Notes: generated from the sequence alone by a model not told the origin. A stretch of 64,000 nt of DNA from Fidelibacterota bacterium (GCA_013204025.1 JABMOW010000107.1:84551-148550), one strand, 5' to 3'; shown: positions 17,368 through 26,677, counted from the stretch's first letter. Program-made: numbers and translations.

Positions 17368-20300
17368 TTGAAATTAACGAAAAAATTATCAGTAAATAAC
17401 ATTACATTTTTCTCACATTGGACAGGAATTCTTCCAATCTGGATCATTCTGTTGCTGTGTGCAAGTGGCTATTCCGCAGAGGATACACGCCTAAAGATCA
17501 TCAATGCGGGATCGTTGGAAAAAATGGAAAAGGACGGTGAATCTGTCCAGCAATTTACCGATGATGTCATCCTTCAGCGGGGGTCCATGACTCTCTATAC
17601 TGACAAAGCGATTCATTATCCCAAACGCAACGAATACCATCTGCTGGGTTCTGTCAAGTTGGTAGATGAGCAGGATACGCTCCTTTCAAAAACCATGGTT
17701 TTTTACAGTGATAGCAATAGTTATCTCCGGGCGAATGATGATATCTATTACCGTCAAGGTGACCAGATTATTACCTGTGACTCTCTGCATTATTGGACTG
17801 AAATAGATTCCGGAGTAGCGATGGGTAATGTATTTATGAAAACCGATAGAGAGACCATGTCCTCTCCAGTGTTCCATTACTGGAAAACTACCGGTTATCG
17901 GGGTACCTCTTTTTACACAAATGGCGGCACGGAACTGATTGAGACTGATCGCCAACTACTGGCTGAATCCATTACTTATGATGATGTGAACCAGGCTATG
18001 ACCCTCACTTCAAATTGTCATTTGACAGAACCGGATAAAGGGATCAGCGGTGACGCAATAATGGTCCAATATGCCGATAGCGTGATTCATTCTGTGGAGG
18101 TGACGGGGTCCGCCAACGCATATCAGGATCTGCATGCTGCCTTGTATCCAGAGGATCCGGTTTTACATCAATTTAGAAACAACATGTCCGCGGCTAATAT
18201 GAGAGCATTTTTCCAGAACGGTAAAATGAGTGAATTGCAGCTCATGGGTATGGCGATTACCGAATACAATGTGGTTCGGGATACCCTGTTTAATGGAGTG
18301 AATACTGCCAGCGGAGACACAATTTCAGTGAGTTTTAAGAACGAACAGATCAACCGATTGCAGGTATTTGGTGGCGGCAGAGGAGTCTTCGAACCCGAGG
18401 GCAATAATACCACCATCGATTCCACCATCACATACCAGGCAGAATATATTGACTACCATGTCAATGAGCAAATCACCTTTTTAGAGACGGATGCCAGCGT
18501 AGATTATCAGGGCAGTCAATTGATGGCGGGATATATTAAATCCGACTGGAACACGGATATGCTGATAGCAGAATTGAGGGGGGATACGTATCCAACCATC
18601 ACATCCATCACCGCCGACCCTATGAGCGGCGAGTTCATGGAGTTCAATCTCACTACCCACCATGGCCGAGTGGTGCTGGGAGAAACCAAATTCAATAGTG
18701 GCTATTACTATGGAAAGGAAGTGTATCGGGACGACCCCAATGTCTTCCACATGCAGTCCAGTGGATACACCACCTGTGATCTGGACACGCCTCATTTCTA
18801 CCTGGGTAGCAGGAAAATGAAAATGGTCACTGGGGATAAAGTTATTGCCAAACCCATCATCCTGTATATTTACGAACTCCCCATTTTTGCAATTCCACTG
18901 GCAGTATTTCCCAACAAGGGTGGGAATCGCCACAGTGGTTGGATCATGCCCAGTTTTGGTCACCGTACCAGTTCAGGGACCTATTTCCAGGGACTTGGTT
19001 ATTATTGGGCACCCAACGACTATCTGGATGGAAAACTATTGTTGAATTTCTATGACGAAAAGGGATTTGATGTGAACGGTATGTTCAGGTATATTAAACG
19101 GTACCGTTACAATGGAAACCTAAACACCCAAATTTTCAATACCATCTACTCCAAAGAGATTGCTGATTTGTTTTCACCAAATGTCAGAAAAGAATGGAAG
19201 ATTAAGTGGAAACATAACCAAACCATCGATCCCACACAAAAATTGAATATCTCTGCAAATTACATGTCAGATAATAATATTAATCAAAATCAGGGTCATG
19301 ATGTAAATGCTCGATTGAATCAACGATTAATATCTAATGCAAATTATTCAAAAAGTTGGTCAGGCACTAAAAATAGTATATCAATGAGTATATCAGAGGA
19401 TTATGACCTTCTGGCAGTAGAAAATCAACCTATAGAAAAGTCCAAATCTGTCGGTGAAAAATTGATCGAACGGACGCGAGTTGTCCCGGCAATCAGCTTT
19501 AATCATGGGCAGTCACAGGTGTTCGGAAACGGTCCAAAGTGGTTTAATTCCATATACTGGGGAATGTCCAGTTATTTCAAAGCGCAGCAAAACGTTTCAC
19601 TGGTGGCAGAAACAGATTCTACCTGGTCGGACGGCAGAGATTACGACGTAAGATACACCACGCGACATAAATTTACGCTCACATCACCTCAAAAATTCCT
19701 GGGATGGCTAACCATGAATCCAGTAGTCAATTTTAACGAGGATTGGGTATATAAATACCGTGAAGCTCAATTAGATTCCGATGGTACATTTTTAAAAAAT
19801 AGTAGTGGTGCTGTCGAATACAATGAGTTGGAAAAATTCCGACCAAGACATACTTTCTCGCTCAGTGTATCCGCCAATACCAAGATCTATGGAACATTCC
19901 CTGTACGGCTGGGGCGTTTGGATGCGCTACGTCATGTGATGACCCCAACCATCGGGTTTTCGTGGCACCCGGATTTTTCTAAAAATATTTTTGGCGCAGA
20001 TCCGGGATACTTTCAGAAGGATATTAATGGCGAACTGTACGATCGATTTAATGGAAGTACGGCGGGTAACACTTCCCGTAACGAGTCAAAGAGTATCAGT
20101 TTTTCACTGAACAATGAATTTCAGTACAAATATCTGTTAGGGGAAAACAGCTACTCAAAGGAAACTTTTCTCACTTGGAATATGTCATCAGGGTATAATG
20201 CAACCGCAGACAGTTTGAAGTTCTCCCCAATCAATTCTTCGATCCGGGTATTAATCCCGGGAGGTCTTGATATGGACGTTTCCATGAGCCACAACCTGTA

Positions 20301-20871
20301 TAAATTGGTGCCTGATTCAAATGGAATGTTGAGAACCATCGATGAATTTGCCCCTTTTCCGAGATTAACTAGTGTGAGCATGGGGACTTCAATTCGGTTA
20401 AAAGGTAAACGTTTTGGGTTTGATGAAACTACGTCGGCACAACCAGATACGATCACTTCCGATAACTTACTGCCGGACAATCCCTTTGGAAGTTTAGGTA
20501 TTGACCAACCTGTTCCTATAATGAACCAATCGGAATTGTGGAATGTGAATTTCAATTTTCGATACACTTTAACTCGCCGTGTTGTGAGCAGCCAGGAAGA
20601 AACAGATAAAAACATTAATTTGGGAACGAACTTAACTGTCAATATTACAAAAAACTGGATGATGCAGTACTCCAACCAGATCAATCTTGTGGAGCGCAAA
20701 CTGATTACTCACTCCTTTTCTTTCAAACGACCACTACATTGCTGGAATTTTCAATTTCAGTGGTGGCCATCAGGTGGAAATAAAGGATTCATGTTGAAGA
20801 TCAATGTGATCAATCCTGATCTTCAAGATATTCGATTGAAAACTCAAAGCGGAAAACTCTGGCAATATTGA
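17368..20871 (+). CDS. lptD: LPS-assembly outer-membrane protein LptD (OstA-like)
   Basis: Large outer-membrane barrel, 1167 aa, that inserts lipopolysaccharide into the outer leaflet. Residues about 20-41 are a signal sequence (WIILLLCASGYSA). About 45-270 is the OstA_N/LptA-like beta-jellyroll (DDVILQRGSMTLYTDKAIHY, with similar repeats to about 400). The long C-terminal part is beta-barrel strands, with the LptD-like section FPNKGGNRHSGWIMPSFGHR and GYYWAPNDYLDG. It is longer than E. coli LptD, as usual in the FCB group. The start is a TTG: AAAGGTG at 17353-17359 is 8 bases upstream and no in-frame ATG fits. Its presence argues for an LPS-bearing outer membrane. Confidence 0.9.
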   Translation: MKLTKKLSVNNITFFSHWTGILPIWIILLLCASGYSAEDTRLKIINAGSLEKMEKDGESVQQFTDDVILQRGSMTLYTDKAIHYPKRNEYHLLGSVKLVDEQDTLLSKTMVFYSDSNSYLRANDDIYYRQGDQIITCDSLHYWTEIDSGVAMGNVFMKTDRETMSSPVFHYWKTTGYRGTSFYTNGGTELIETDRQLLAESITYDDVNQAMTLTSNCHLTEPDKGISGDAIMVQYADSVIHSVEVTGSANAYQDLHAALYPEDPVLHQFRNNMSAANMRAFFQNGKMSELQLMGMAITEYNVVRDTLFNGVNTASGDTISVSFKNEQINRLQVFGGGRGVFEPEGNNTTIDSTITYQAEYIDYHVNEQITFLETDASVDYQGSQLMAGYIKSDWNTDMLIAELRGDTYPTITSITADPMSGEFMEFNLTTHHGRVVLGETKFNSGYYYGKEVYRDDPNVFHMQSSGYTTCDLDTPHFYLGSRKMKMVTGDKVIAKPIILYIYELPIFAIPLAVFPNKGGNRHSGWIMPSFGHRTSSGTYFQGLGYYWAPNDYLDGKLLLNFYDEKGFDVNGMFRYIKRYRYNGNLNTQIFNTIYSKEIADLFSPNVRKEWKIKWKHNQTIDPTQKLNISANYMSDNNINQNQGHDVNARLNQRLISNANYSKSWSGTKNSISMSISEDYDLLAVENQPIEKSKSVGEKLIERTRVVPAISFNHGQSQVFGNGPKWFNSIYWGMSSYFKAQQNVSLVAETDSTWSDGRDYDVRYTTRHKFTLTSPQKFLGWLTMNPVVNFNEDWVYKYREAQLDSDGTFLKNSSGAVEYNELEKFRPRHTFSLSVSANTKIYGTFPVRLGRLDALRHVMTPTIGFSWHPDFSKNIFGADPGYFQKDINGELYDRFNGSTAGNTSRNESKSISFSLNNEFQYKYLLGENSYSKETFLTWNMSSGYNATADSLKFSPINSSIRVLIPGGLDMDVSMSHNLYKLVPDSNGMLRTIDEFAPFPRLTSVSMGTSIRLKGKRFGFDETTSAQPDTITSDNLLPDNPFGSLGIDQPVPIMNQSELWNVNFNFRYTLTRRVVSSQEETDKNINLGTNLTVNITKNWMMQYSNQINLVERKLITHSFSFKRPLHCWNFQFQWWPSGGNKGFMLKINVINPDLQDIRLKTQSGKLWQY

Positions 20872-21018
20872 TACCATATTCTGGTCATAAATTTCCGGCA
20901 TTGCACATCGTCCCCAAAGTTAACTTCAGATTACCGGATATCAAATCGTATCATTATTATCGTACCAACTTTGTAGCGAAACACGCCAATTTTTATTTAA
21001 TTAATTAGAACTGGAAAA

Positions 21019-22845
21019 ATGTTAAACAGAAAATCGAATTTTAGAAATATCGCCATTATTGCCCATGTGGATCATGGCAAAACCACATTAGTGGATGCCA
21101 TGCTGCAACAAAGCGGAACCTACCGTGAAAATCAGGAAATCACCGAACGAGTGATGGACTCCATGGATCTGGAGCGGGAGCGCGGGATCACAATTTCCGC
21201 TAAGAATACCGCCGTGATCTATAATGAGGTTAAAATAAATATTGTAGATACACCCGGGCATGCTGACTTTGGAGGTGAAGTGGAGCGCAGCTTGAACCTG
21301 GTAGATGGTGTCCTTTTACTGGTGGATGCCAGCGAGGGGCCATTGCCACAGACCCGGTTTGTGGTGAAAAAAGCGCTCGAAAAGAAATTACCAGTCATCT
21401 TGGTCATCAATAAAATAGACCGTAAGGATGCCCGTATCGACGAAGTGTTAAACGAAGTGTATGACTTGTTTATTGATTTGGATGCTGACGACGATCAGAT
21501 CGGTTTCCCCATTTTATACACCAATGCCAAGACAGGCGAAGCCCATCTGCAACCGGATGATGATTCCACAACTTTGAAACATCTGTTTGATACTATTTTA
21601 TCTGAAATTCCCGGACCAGTGGCATCGGATGACCACATCCCCCAGTTTCTGGTTACCAATCTGGATTATGATCTTTATGTAGGGCAGGTGGCCATTGGAC
21701 GTTTAAATAATGGCAGTCTTGAGATGAACACCCGGTATAGCCTGTGCACTGAAACGGGTATCGTCCACGGAATCAAATTTTCAGCATGCTACACCTTCCA
21801 GGGGTTGGAGAAGCTGAAAGTGGACAGCTTGGAAGCAGGGGATATTATCGCGGTTGCAGGTGTGGAAAATGTGAAAATCGGGGATACCATTTCATCAGAC
21901 GAGGAACCAAAACCATTGGCACGAATCGTGGTGGATGAGCCCACAGTCTCCATGATTTTCTATGTGAACAATGGACCCTTCGCCGGAAAGGAAGGAAAAT
22001 ATCTCACCTCCCGGCATTTGCTAGATCGACTACAGAAAGAAACGCTGAGTAATGTATCTCTTCAAATCAATCGCTTGGAACGGGGTGACGCTTTTGAAGT
22101 GTGGGGACGCGGCGAATTACAGATGGCCATCCTTATAGAAACCATGCGCCGTGAAGGGTTTGAATTCATGGTATCCAAACCACGAGTGATCACCAAAGAA
22201 GTTGATGGAAAACTGGTGGAACCTATGGAGCGGGTTTTCTTCGATATTCCTGAAGATAATGTGGGTGTGATCACAGAAAAATTATCTAAGCGAAAAGGCA
22301 AAATGACCCAGATGCAGAATCATGGGCATGGCAGAGCCACTATGGAATTCAGTATTCCTTCACGGGGACTCATTGGCTTTCGCAGTCAGTTTCTCACGGA
22401 CACCAAAGGTGCCGGGATTATGAACAAACTATTTGATGGATACGCCCCCTGGTTCGGTCCCATCCCGCAGCGACAAAATGGTACACTGATAGCAGATAGG
22501 ACCGGAAGAGTCACTCCTTATGCCTGCGTGGCTATGGTGGATAGAGGAGAGATGATCGTTGGCGTAGGTACCAATGTGTACTGTGGAATGATCATCGGTG
22601 AACGAAACCGTAGGCAAGACATTGATGTGAATATCACCCGGGAGAAAAAGCTCACCAACATGCGGAGTGCCACGTCAGATGCTACGGTAACACTGAGACC
22701 ACCCAGAAATCTGTCATTAGATCAGACACTGGAGTTTATTTCTGAAGATGAGCTGGTGGAAGTGACCCCCACAAGTATCCGGCTTCGTAAAATGGAACTA
22801 GACGCAAATAGGAGAATATCCGCCCGGAAATCAGAGGAAGCGTAA
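21019..22845 (+). CDS. typA: Ribosome-associated GTPase TypA/BipA
   Basis: Translational GTPase of 608 aa, the usual length. G1 is [10 protein letters not shown], switch I is [15 protein letters not shown]3 is [15 protein letters not shown]4 is NKIDR. Domain II follows, then EF-G-like domains III and V ([19 protein letters not shown]) and the BipA-specific C-terminal domain ([20 protein letters not shown]...[13 protein letters not shown]). Known roles are 50S subunit biogenesis and stress adaptation. Single gene downstream of lptD with a 147-bp gap. Confidence 0.97.
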   Translation: MLNRKSNFRNIAIIAHVDHGKTTLVDAMLQQSGTYRENQEITERVMDSMDLERERGITISAKNTAVIYNEVKINIVDTPGHADFGGEVERSLNLVDGVLLLVDASEGPLPQTRFVVKKALEKKLPVILVINKIDRKDARIDEVLNEVYDLFIDLDADDDQIGFPILYTNAKTGEAHLQPDDDSTTLKHLFDTILSEIPGPVASDDHIPQFLVTNLDYDLYVGQVAIGRLNNGSLEMNTRYSLCTETGIVHGIKFSACYTFQGLEKLKVDSLEAGDIIAVAGVENVKIGDTISSDEEPKPLARIVVDEPTVSMIFYVNNGPFAGKEGKYLTSRHLLDRLQKETLSNVSLQINRLERGDAFEVWGRGELQMAILIETMRREGFEFMVSKPRVITKEVDGKLVEPMERVFFDIPEDNVGVITEKLSKRKGKMTQMQNHGHGRATMEFSIPSRGLIGFRSQFLTDTKGAGIMNKLFDGYAPWFGPIPQRQNGTLIADRTGRVTPYACVAMVDRGEMIVGVGTNVYCGMIIGERNRRQDIDVNITREKKLTNMRSATSDATVTLRPPRNLSLDQTLEFISEDELVEVTPTSIRLRKMELDANRRISARKSEEA

Positions 22846-22908
22846 TATTTTTAAGAGGTTTTTCGCTGAAACCAGGTGATTCATCTTTTGCCCGATCGTT
22901 CTAGCAGA

Positions 22909-23328
22909 CTAAAATTGAATTTCTTGGACCGAATGTCCAGCTCCTAATCCTAAATTGGGTTCGTCTTGATGCTGGAAAATAACCGCAAATAAATCTTCGT
23001 AAATTGGTTCGCAGGACGATTGAGGACCCGCAATGGAATCTCTGGTGTAGCACAACAGTTCAACTGAAGCTCCCAGATATAATTCAGATGAGTAGCCTGC
23101 GTCGAAGCAATATCCCTCCCAGGTCCAGAAAACCAATTCATTATCAATCAAAAAAAGTTCGTTCTTTATTTCTGAACAAATTGAATCAGTGGCCATTGAG
23201 ATGAACGGCTGAAAGCTGAAATCTGTCGTCGGTAAATCAGTATTATTGCACGACACAAATAGAAACAGAGCCCCAATTAATAAAGATGTCAAGATGCTCT
23301 TTATCGGCTGTAAGTCAAACAAAATCAT
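22909..23328 (-). CDS. Small hypothetical lipoprotein
   Basis: A 139-aa protein of unknown function. A hydrophobic stretch (SILTSLLIGALFLFVSC) ends in a good lipobox with the lipidated Cys at residue 27, so it should be membrane-anchored. The mature part has four more cysteines and no recognised domain. The AGGAG ribosome site lies only 1-2 bases from the ATG at 23328 but 7 bases from an in-frame TTG at 23320-23322, so the true start may be the TTG, two codons later. It follows the membrane protein gene at 23348 by 19 bp, forming a two-gene unit. Confidence 0.65.
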   Translation of the reverse strand: MILFDLQPIKSILTSLLIGALFLFVSCNNTDLPTTDFSFQPFISMATDSICSEIKNELFLIDNELVFWTWEGYCFDAGYSSELYLGASVELLCYTRDSIAGPQSSCEPIYEDLFAVIFQHQDEPNLGLGAGHSVQEIQF

Positions 23329-23347
23329 TCTCCTTTCTTACTAGAAA

Positions 23348-23593
23348 TCATTGAGTAATTTGATATACATACGTAATAACGTTGTTCATCGAATTAATGT
23401 TTCGAGTAAATATAAAAACGGGGACCAACACACTTAATACGATTTGCGAATCCAATCCGATGACCGGGTCGCCATTGATCGTATTCAATGCCCGGAACAC
23501 CAGAAATATCACCAATCCAATACACAATGTCTGGAATATCCCAAACATGATGAACAAATTTCTGGATTTGGTAATGTCTTTCTTTGATTCCAT
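23348..23593 (-). CDS. Small two-helix membrane protein, intact copy of a duplicated gene
   Basis: An 81-aa protein with a basic N-terminus (MESKKDITKSRN) and two membrane helices (FIMFGIFQTLCIGLVIFLVF and QIVLSVLVPVFIF). No family recognised. The ATG at 23591-23593 is chosen because GGAG lies 7 bases upstream; an upstream in-frame TTG overlaps that site. A 110-base block of this gene (23442-23551) is repeated without a mismatch at 25399-25508, where the second copy is truncated. Confidence 0.65.
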   Translation of the reverse strand: MESKKDITKSRNLFIMFGIFQTLCIGLVIFLVFRALNTINGDPVIGLDSQIVLSVLVPVFIFTRNINSMNNVITYVYQITQ

Positions 23594-23605
23594 GATATTC
23601 TCCAA

Positions 23606-24143
23606 GCCAGTTTGTTTAAGGTTTGTTAATTACTGTTATAATCCATTATTAGCAGAAGTTGGCTTGCCATAGAATTCTGATGATTAGGATTAGTTAAAAT
23701 GTGTTCTATCTGATAGGTGTGATTGACAGCCCACGACATATCTTATTTGCCAATTTATTTGATATTTCAGTGTGCCCTTCGACATGACTGGTTTGAGATA
23801 ACATCCGAATTTTCAGAGATGCTTCAAAAGGGCATCACGTTTCATTCAACAGTAACAATTTCATGTTTAGTTTCAGGCGGAACACCCCGCATTGCTCTTC
23901 CCGATTGTCTTTAAGAATCAACGCTGATTTGCACCATCTTCTATGCCGATCAGGAATAGAAGATGGTCCACTTTTAACTTTCTCTCAATATCCTGTATTC
24001 CATGGAACAACAAGACTACATTCTTCCCATAAAGAAATGATCGCGTTTTTATCTTCAATATCAAATTCACTAATAATCGTTATTAATGCTCGAGTGGATT
24101 GAACAATTTTTTGTATGTCCTTAATTGAATCGGACTTTATTCA
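23606..24143. other. Decayed intergenic region with gene fragments
   Basis: 538 bases without an intact gene. The minus strand holds the acetyltransferase remnant at 23918-24080. Further along (about 23835-23885) a short frame tail reads GVPPETKHEIVTVE before a stop and may be another gene fragment; I could not assign it. Nothing in this stretch looks like an attC site or RNA gene. Confidence 0.5.
23918..24080 (-). pseudogene. Frameshifted N-terminal fragment of a YpeA-like GNAT acetyltransferase
   Basis: On the minus strand one frame reads TIISEFDIEDKNAIISLWEE then CSLVVPWN before a stop. The next frame continues DIERKLKVDHLLFLIGIEDG before another stop. Joined, they match the start of YpeA-type GNAT acetyltransferases (FDIEDE.AVI.LWE.CGL..PWN.P..DIERKL.V.P.LFLVGE). 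The join needs a small deletion near 23993-24000, where the residues after PWN are missing. The acetyl-CoA-binding half of the protein is absent. No start codon is evident. This is a dead gene rather than a small protein. Confidence 0.7.
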
Positions 24144-24992
24144 TTAAATCATGGAACGTCTGGTCAGAAAGGAATCCATCAATATATCTCTGTTAAATCC
24201 CGATGGGGCAAAGCCATCACGGGCATACAGGAATACTGCTGTTTGAAAAATAGCTTTTAATGCTGATTGTATGATTGCGAGACCAACGAAATAGACCAGG
24301 ATTATTCCTATTAGCGGGATCATTGATGACACCTCTCCAAATATGGCGATAATTACATAAATCACAATGGCGGGGATTGCCCATATAAAGAACACAAGTC
24401 CAAAGCTGAAGTTACCAATCAACTGGTGCCCCCAGGTTTTCTTCAGCAGATTAGTTGATTCTTTCAAGGCGCTAATCGGATTTTTATTTTCTATCACAAG
24501 ATAAGGAATGACCGTAAAGCTGATTAGTGACCAGGCCATGCCAAATATTTTCGCTGTCAACCGTCCCGCTTTTTTGGCTCGATTTTCGATAATGCTGATA
24601 AGCATTCCAATTGTTGCTGAAACCAAAGCCCAGCCGATGATAAATAATATGCAGGACATAACAGCGCGGAGACCATCCATTACTGTTGGGTCGCCTCCCT
24701 TCATACGAATAGATGCACAGGCAACAATCGCAGAATTGAAAAAAATGATGGTCAGGTAAATACAGAAGTAGATGAGAAATCTAATAAAATAGTAATCGAA
24801 CTGATCACTAAAGGGGGCTCCCTTGTCAGGTAGGTGCAACACACCGCCGGTACTGAAGGTTGAAGCAAAAGATGCCAGAACCAAGATGCAACAAACCGCC
24901 GATATAACTGGAAATATCAATAATTCTTTGTCCTTCTTGAGGACTTGCCAGGAAGCCCTCATCAGCGACCATGTATTTTCAAACTTATTCAA
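24144..24992 (-). CDS. DUF6159-like multi-pass membrane protein
   Basis: Integral membrane protein of 282 aa resembling the DUF6159 family. The amphipathic start NTWSLMRASWQVLKKDKELLIFP is followed by about five or six membrane helices (about 23-45, 70-92, 110-135, 150-168, 190-222, 230-258). ENKNPISALKESTNLLKKTWG lies between helices, and FYARDG-like VFLYARDGFAPSGF lies near the C-terminus. Function unknown. The start is a TTG at 24990-24992 with GGA about 9 bases before it. The stop of the small gene at 25033 lies 40 bp upstream on the same strand. Confidence 0.7.
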   Translation of the reverse strand: MNKFENTWSLMRASWQVLKKDKELLIFPVISAVCCILVLASFASTFSTGGVLHLPDKGAPFSDQFDYYFIRFLIYFCIYLTIIFFNSAIVACASIRMKGGDPTVMDGLRAVMSCILFIIGWALVSATIGMLISIIENRAKKAGRLTAKIFGMAWSLISFTVIPYLVIENKNPISALKESTNLLKKTWGHQLIGNFSFGLVFFIWAIPAIVIYVIIAIFGEVSSMIPLIGIILVYFVGLAIIQSALKAIFQTAVFLYARDGFAPSGFNRDILMDSFLTRRSMI

Positions 24993-25032
24993 TGCTTATT
25001 TCCAGACTTTTATTTTTTAATAGACAAATTTA

Positions 25033-25233
25033 TCAGTATTTCATCGTCAATTTGGGTTCCAAGTTTAATTGATATGCCATAATGTAATAATTAGCGGCAT
25101 GTTCCCACTCATTTATTAGACGATATGTGTAACCAAGATAAAAATTAGCATCACAGAATGTGGAATCTTCTTTTACAGCATAATAAAAGAACTTTTGAAC
25201 ATGATCAATAGAGCCTTGTGATAAATATTTCAT
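25033..25233 (-). CDS. Small TPR-like protein next to the last attC-like site
   Basis: A 66-aa protein starting at the ATG at 25231-25233. One TPR-like helix-turn-helix is visible: DANFYLGYTYRLINEWEHAA and NYYIMAYQLNLEP, where the G/Y/A spacing suits a tetratricopeptide unit. The upstream ATG at 25272 would put the start inside the palindromic site at 25239-25322, so the nearer ATG, 6 bases after GTTAGGT, is preferred. A start this close to a recombination core is typical of integron cassettes. No second palindrome follows it, so it may share a cassette with, or lie outside, the DUF6159 gene. Confidence 0.5.
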   Translation of the reverse strand: MKYLSQGSIDHVQKFFYYAVKEDSTFCDANFYLGYTYRLINEWEHAANYYIMAYQLNLEPKLTMKY

Positions 25234-25238
25234 AAACA

Positions 25239-25322
25239 ACCTAACTATTTTTGAATGGATGGAACCAAACATTGCACAAAATTGAAGTGTCCGCGGTTCC
25301 AGATGCGTATTTGCTGTTCAAG
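25239..25322 (-). repeat. attC-like site G, after the truncated gene copy
   Basis: Minus strand: left core CTTGAAC (25316-25322), right core GTTAGGT (25239-25245, perfect GTTRRRY). The arms share TGGAACC on both strands, pairing over 7 bp, with further partial pairing outward. CGCGGAC sits in the left arm. Gene 25033 starts 6 bases beyond the right core. The left core is degenerate. Confidence 0.6.
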
Positions 25323-25389
25323 ACCGACAGATTAAAGTTTGGAATAAATCTGATATTCCACATTAAATATAAATATGGGGACCAAAACA

Positions 25390-25575
25390 CTTTATACAAT
25401 TTGCGAATCCAATCCGATGACCGGGTCGCCATTGATCGTATTCAATGCCCGGAACACCAGAAATATCACCAATCCAATACACAATGTCTGGAATATCCCA
25501 AACATGATAAACAAATTTCTGGATTTGGCAATGTCTTTCTTTGATTCCATAAGATTCTCCTTTATACAATTTGCG
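25390..25575 (+). repeat. 16-bp direct repeat flanking the truncated gene copy
   Basis: CTTTATACAATTTGCG occurs exactly at 25390-25405, where its complement supplies the premature TAA, and again at 25560-25575, just upstream of the ribosome site of the same short gene. The intact copy of the gene at 23348 has neither the stop nor the upstream repeat. The pattern suggests local copying or slippage that created the stop. Confidence 0.7.
25392..25550 (-). pseudogene. Truncated second copy of the small membrane protein gene
   Basis: Starts MESKKDIAKSRN like the gene at 23348 and is identical to it at the protein level except for T-to-A near the N-terminus. It stops after residue 52, because GTA TTA in the intact copy is GTA TAA here (25392-25394). 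DNA similarity continues past the stop for about 20 bases. It has its own GGAG ribosome site, so a 52-aa one-helix peptide could still be made. It is followed by attC-like site G and sits inside the cassette array, while the intact copy lies outside it, 2 kb away. Confidence 0.75.
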
Positions 25576-25594
25576 TTTTAATATTTTAATGTGC

Positions 25595-25649
25595 ATCTAC
25601 CGAATTTCATGCTATGCGTTTTTTCGTCCACTACAATAGCATGTTCGAT
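25595..25649 (-). repeat. attC-like site F
   Basis: Minus strand: left core ATCGAAC (25643-25649), right core GGTAGAT (25595-25601, one mismatch to GTTAGAT). The arms share CATGCTAT with extra unpaired bases, and the left arm reads ATTGTAGTGGAC, parallel to ATTGCACTGGAC in site D. At 55 bp it is the shortest, close to classical 59-base elements. Confidence 0.55.
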
Positions 25650-25688
25650 GCTACTAACTTTAAAGTAAAAATTACAGGAATACATAAA

Positions 25689-26450
25689 TTAGAATTTTAT
25701 TCCAACGCCAGCATTAATTAGTGAATTGTGAAATTCTTCTTTCACCTTTATACCATTGAAATAGTAATTCCATGACAATGAGATAAACAGTTTTTTAGTA
25801 CTGTTGACGCTAATTTTTGACGAAAGGAACGGGGATTCATGGTTGATTGATTTAGCAATCACCCTCTCATCAAAACCTGTCTGTAATAAGTAGTTGAGTA
25901 ATATTGATGCTTCAAAAAAGTGCCACTCTTTTCTAACGCCAATCCCATAACTGAAACCCGAAGTTTGAATTGGCCTATCATCCAATAAGCTGAAAAACCA
26001 GTCCGAAGAATAACAAAATTCTTGTACGACACTGCTGGTCACACTTGGTAGTAGAGAAAACCTTATGTCTGCATTCGGGATTGATTTTAGCGATTCAACA
26101 TACACCAGGGAAAGCTCGTGCCTTTTGTGTTCCTTGATTTTAGGTAGTGTTTCTGTTTTAAAATTATCAAAGTTAATTACATAAATTGAATCAACTTCAA
26201 CAGTTACAATTAGATATGGATAAAGAGTTGAAATTTCTTTGGCAACACTAGATTTCTTTGTGGAAATTTCGGATAGGACATGATACAGGCACATTTGATT
26301 ATTTGAAGATTTCACTCCCCAATTATCAACTTGAGAAATAGTTAAGTAATATACGCCTCCATTTTTTAAACTGATTCTATCCAAATCTTCTGAGGCTATG
26401 GATGCGGCGGAAAGAAGAAAGAGCATCAATAGTATTTTATTCAAATTCAT
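25689..26450 (-). CDS. Secreted, possibly outer-membrane, hypothetical cassette protein
   Basis: A 253-aa protein with a signal peptide (about 1-19, NKILLMLFLLSAASIAS). No family recognised. The C-terminal half alternates short hydrophobic strands (FSYGIGVRKEWHFFEASILL, KLFISLSWNYYFNG) and ends in INAGVGIKF, a terminal aromatic residue after a final strand. This is the usual end of outer-membrane beta-barrels, so an eight-strand-class barrel is a fair inference. ATG at 26448-26450 without a strong ribosome site. Followed by attC-like site F, preceded by site E: a single-gene cassette. Confidence 0.6.
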   Translation of the reverse strand: MNLNKILLMLFLLSAASIASEDLDRISLKNGGVYYLTISQVDNWGVKSSNNQMCLYHVLSEISTKKSSVAKEISTLYPYLIVTVEVDSIYVINFDNFKTETLPKIKEHKRHELSLVYVESLKSIPNADIRFSLLPSVTSSVVQEFCYSSDWFFSLLDDRPIQTSGFSYGIGVRKEWHFFEASILLNYLLQTGFDERVIAKSINHESPFLSSKISVNSTKKLFISLSWNYYFNGIKVKEEFHNSLINAGVGIKF

Positions 26451-26476
26451 AAGGGCTTCTTATTTTTAATAGTTGA

Positions 26477-26593
26477 ATCTAACCGCCAAGCGCTCTGTGG
26501 TGTGTCTGATCAACATTTTTTTACTATAAGTCTCAGTTTCGTCTTTCTCATTTTAGTTTCTATGCTTCCCACTTTTGGTGTCCGTTGTTCACC
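26477..26593 (-). repeat. attC-like site E
   Basis: Minus strand: right core GTTAGAT (26477-26483, perfect GTTRRRY). The left core GGTGAAC (26587-26593) is degenerate and followed by AACGGACACC, matching the GGAC block of the other sites but lacking about nine bases. If the left end lies further out (near 26660, TGCCAAAC), the site is about 185 bp and includes the palindrome at 26629-26649. Confidence 0.5.
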
Positions 26594-26628
26594 TACTACA
26601 GCCATACTCGAAATTGAGGTGTGGGTTG

Positions 26629-26649
26629 GCCTGCCTACCGCAGGCAGGC
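26629..26649. repeat. Perfect 8-bp stem hairpin, GCCTGCCT-type
   Basis: GCCTGCCT (26629-26636), loop ACCGC, AGGCAGGC (26642-26649). G/C-rich and unlike its A/T-rich surroundings. No T-tract follows on either strand, so it is more likely a dispersed REP-like palindrome than an intrinsic terminator. Confidence 0.6.
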
Positions 26650-26677
26650 TTCGAGTGTTTGGCACCGATTGGATAAT

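Noticed and set aside
23382..23672. Plus-strand frame matching another plus-strand frame at 25375-25581
   Set aside because: The match is the antisense image of the duplicated minus-strand gene, which has ribosome sites and membrane helices in the other direction.
22846..25032. Considered as part of the cassette array
   Set aside because: No attC-like palindrome was found between these genes; only the fossil acetyltransferase hints at it.
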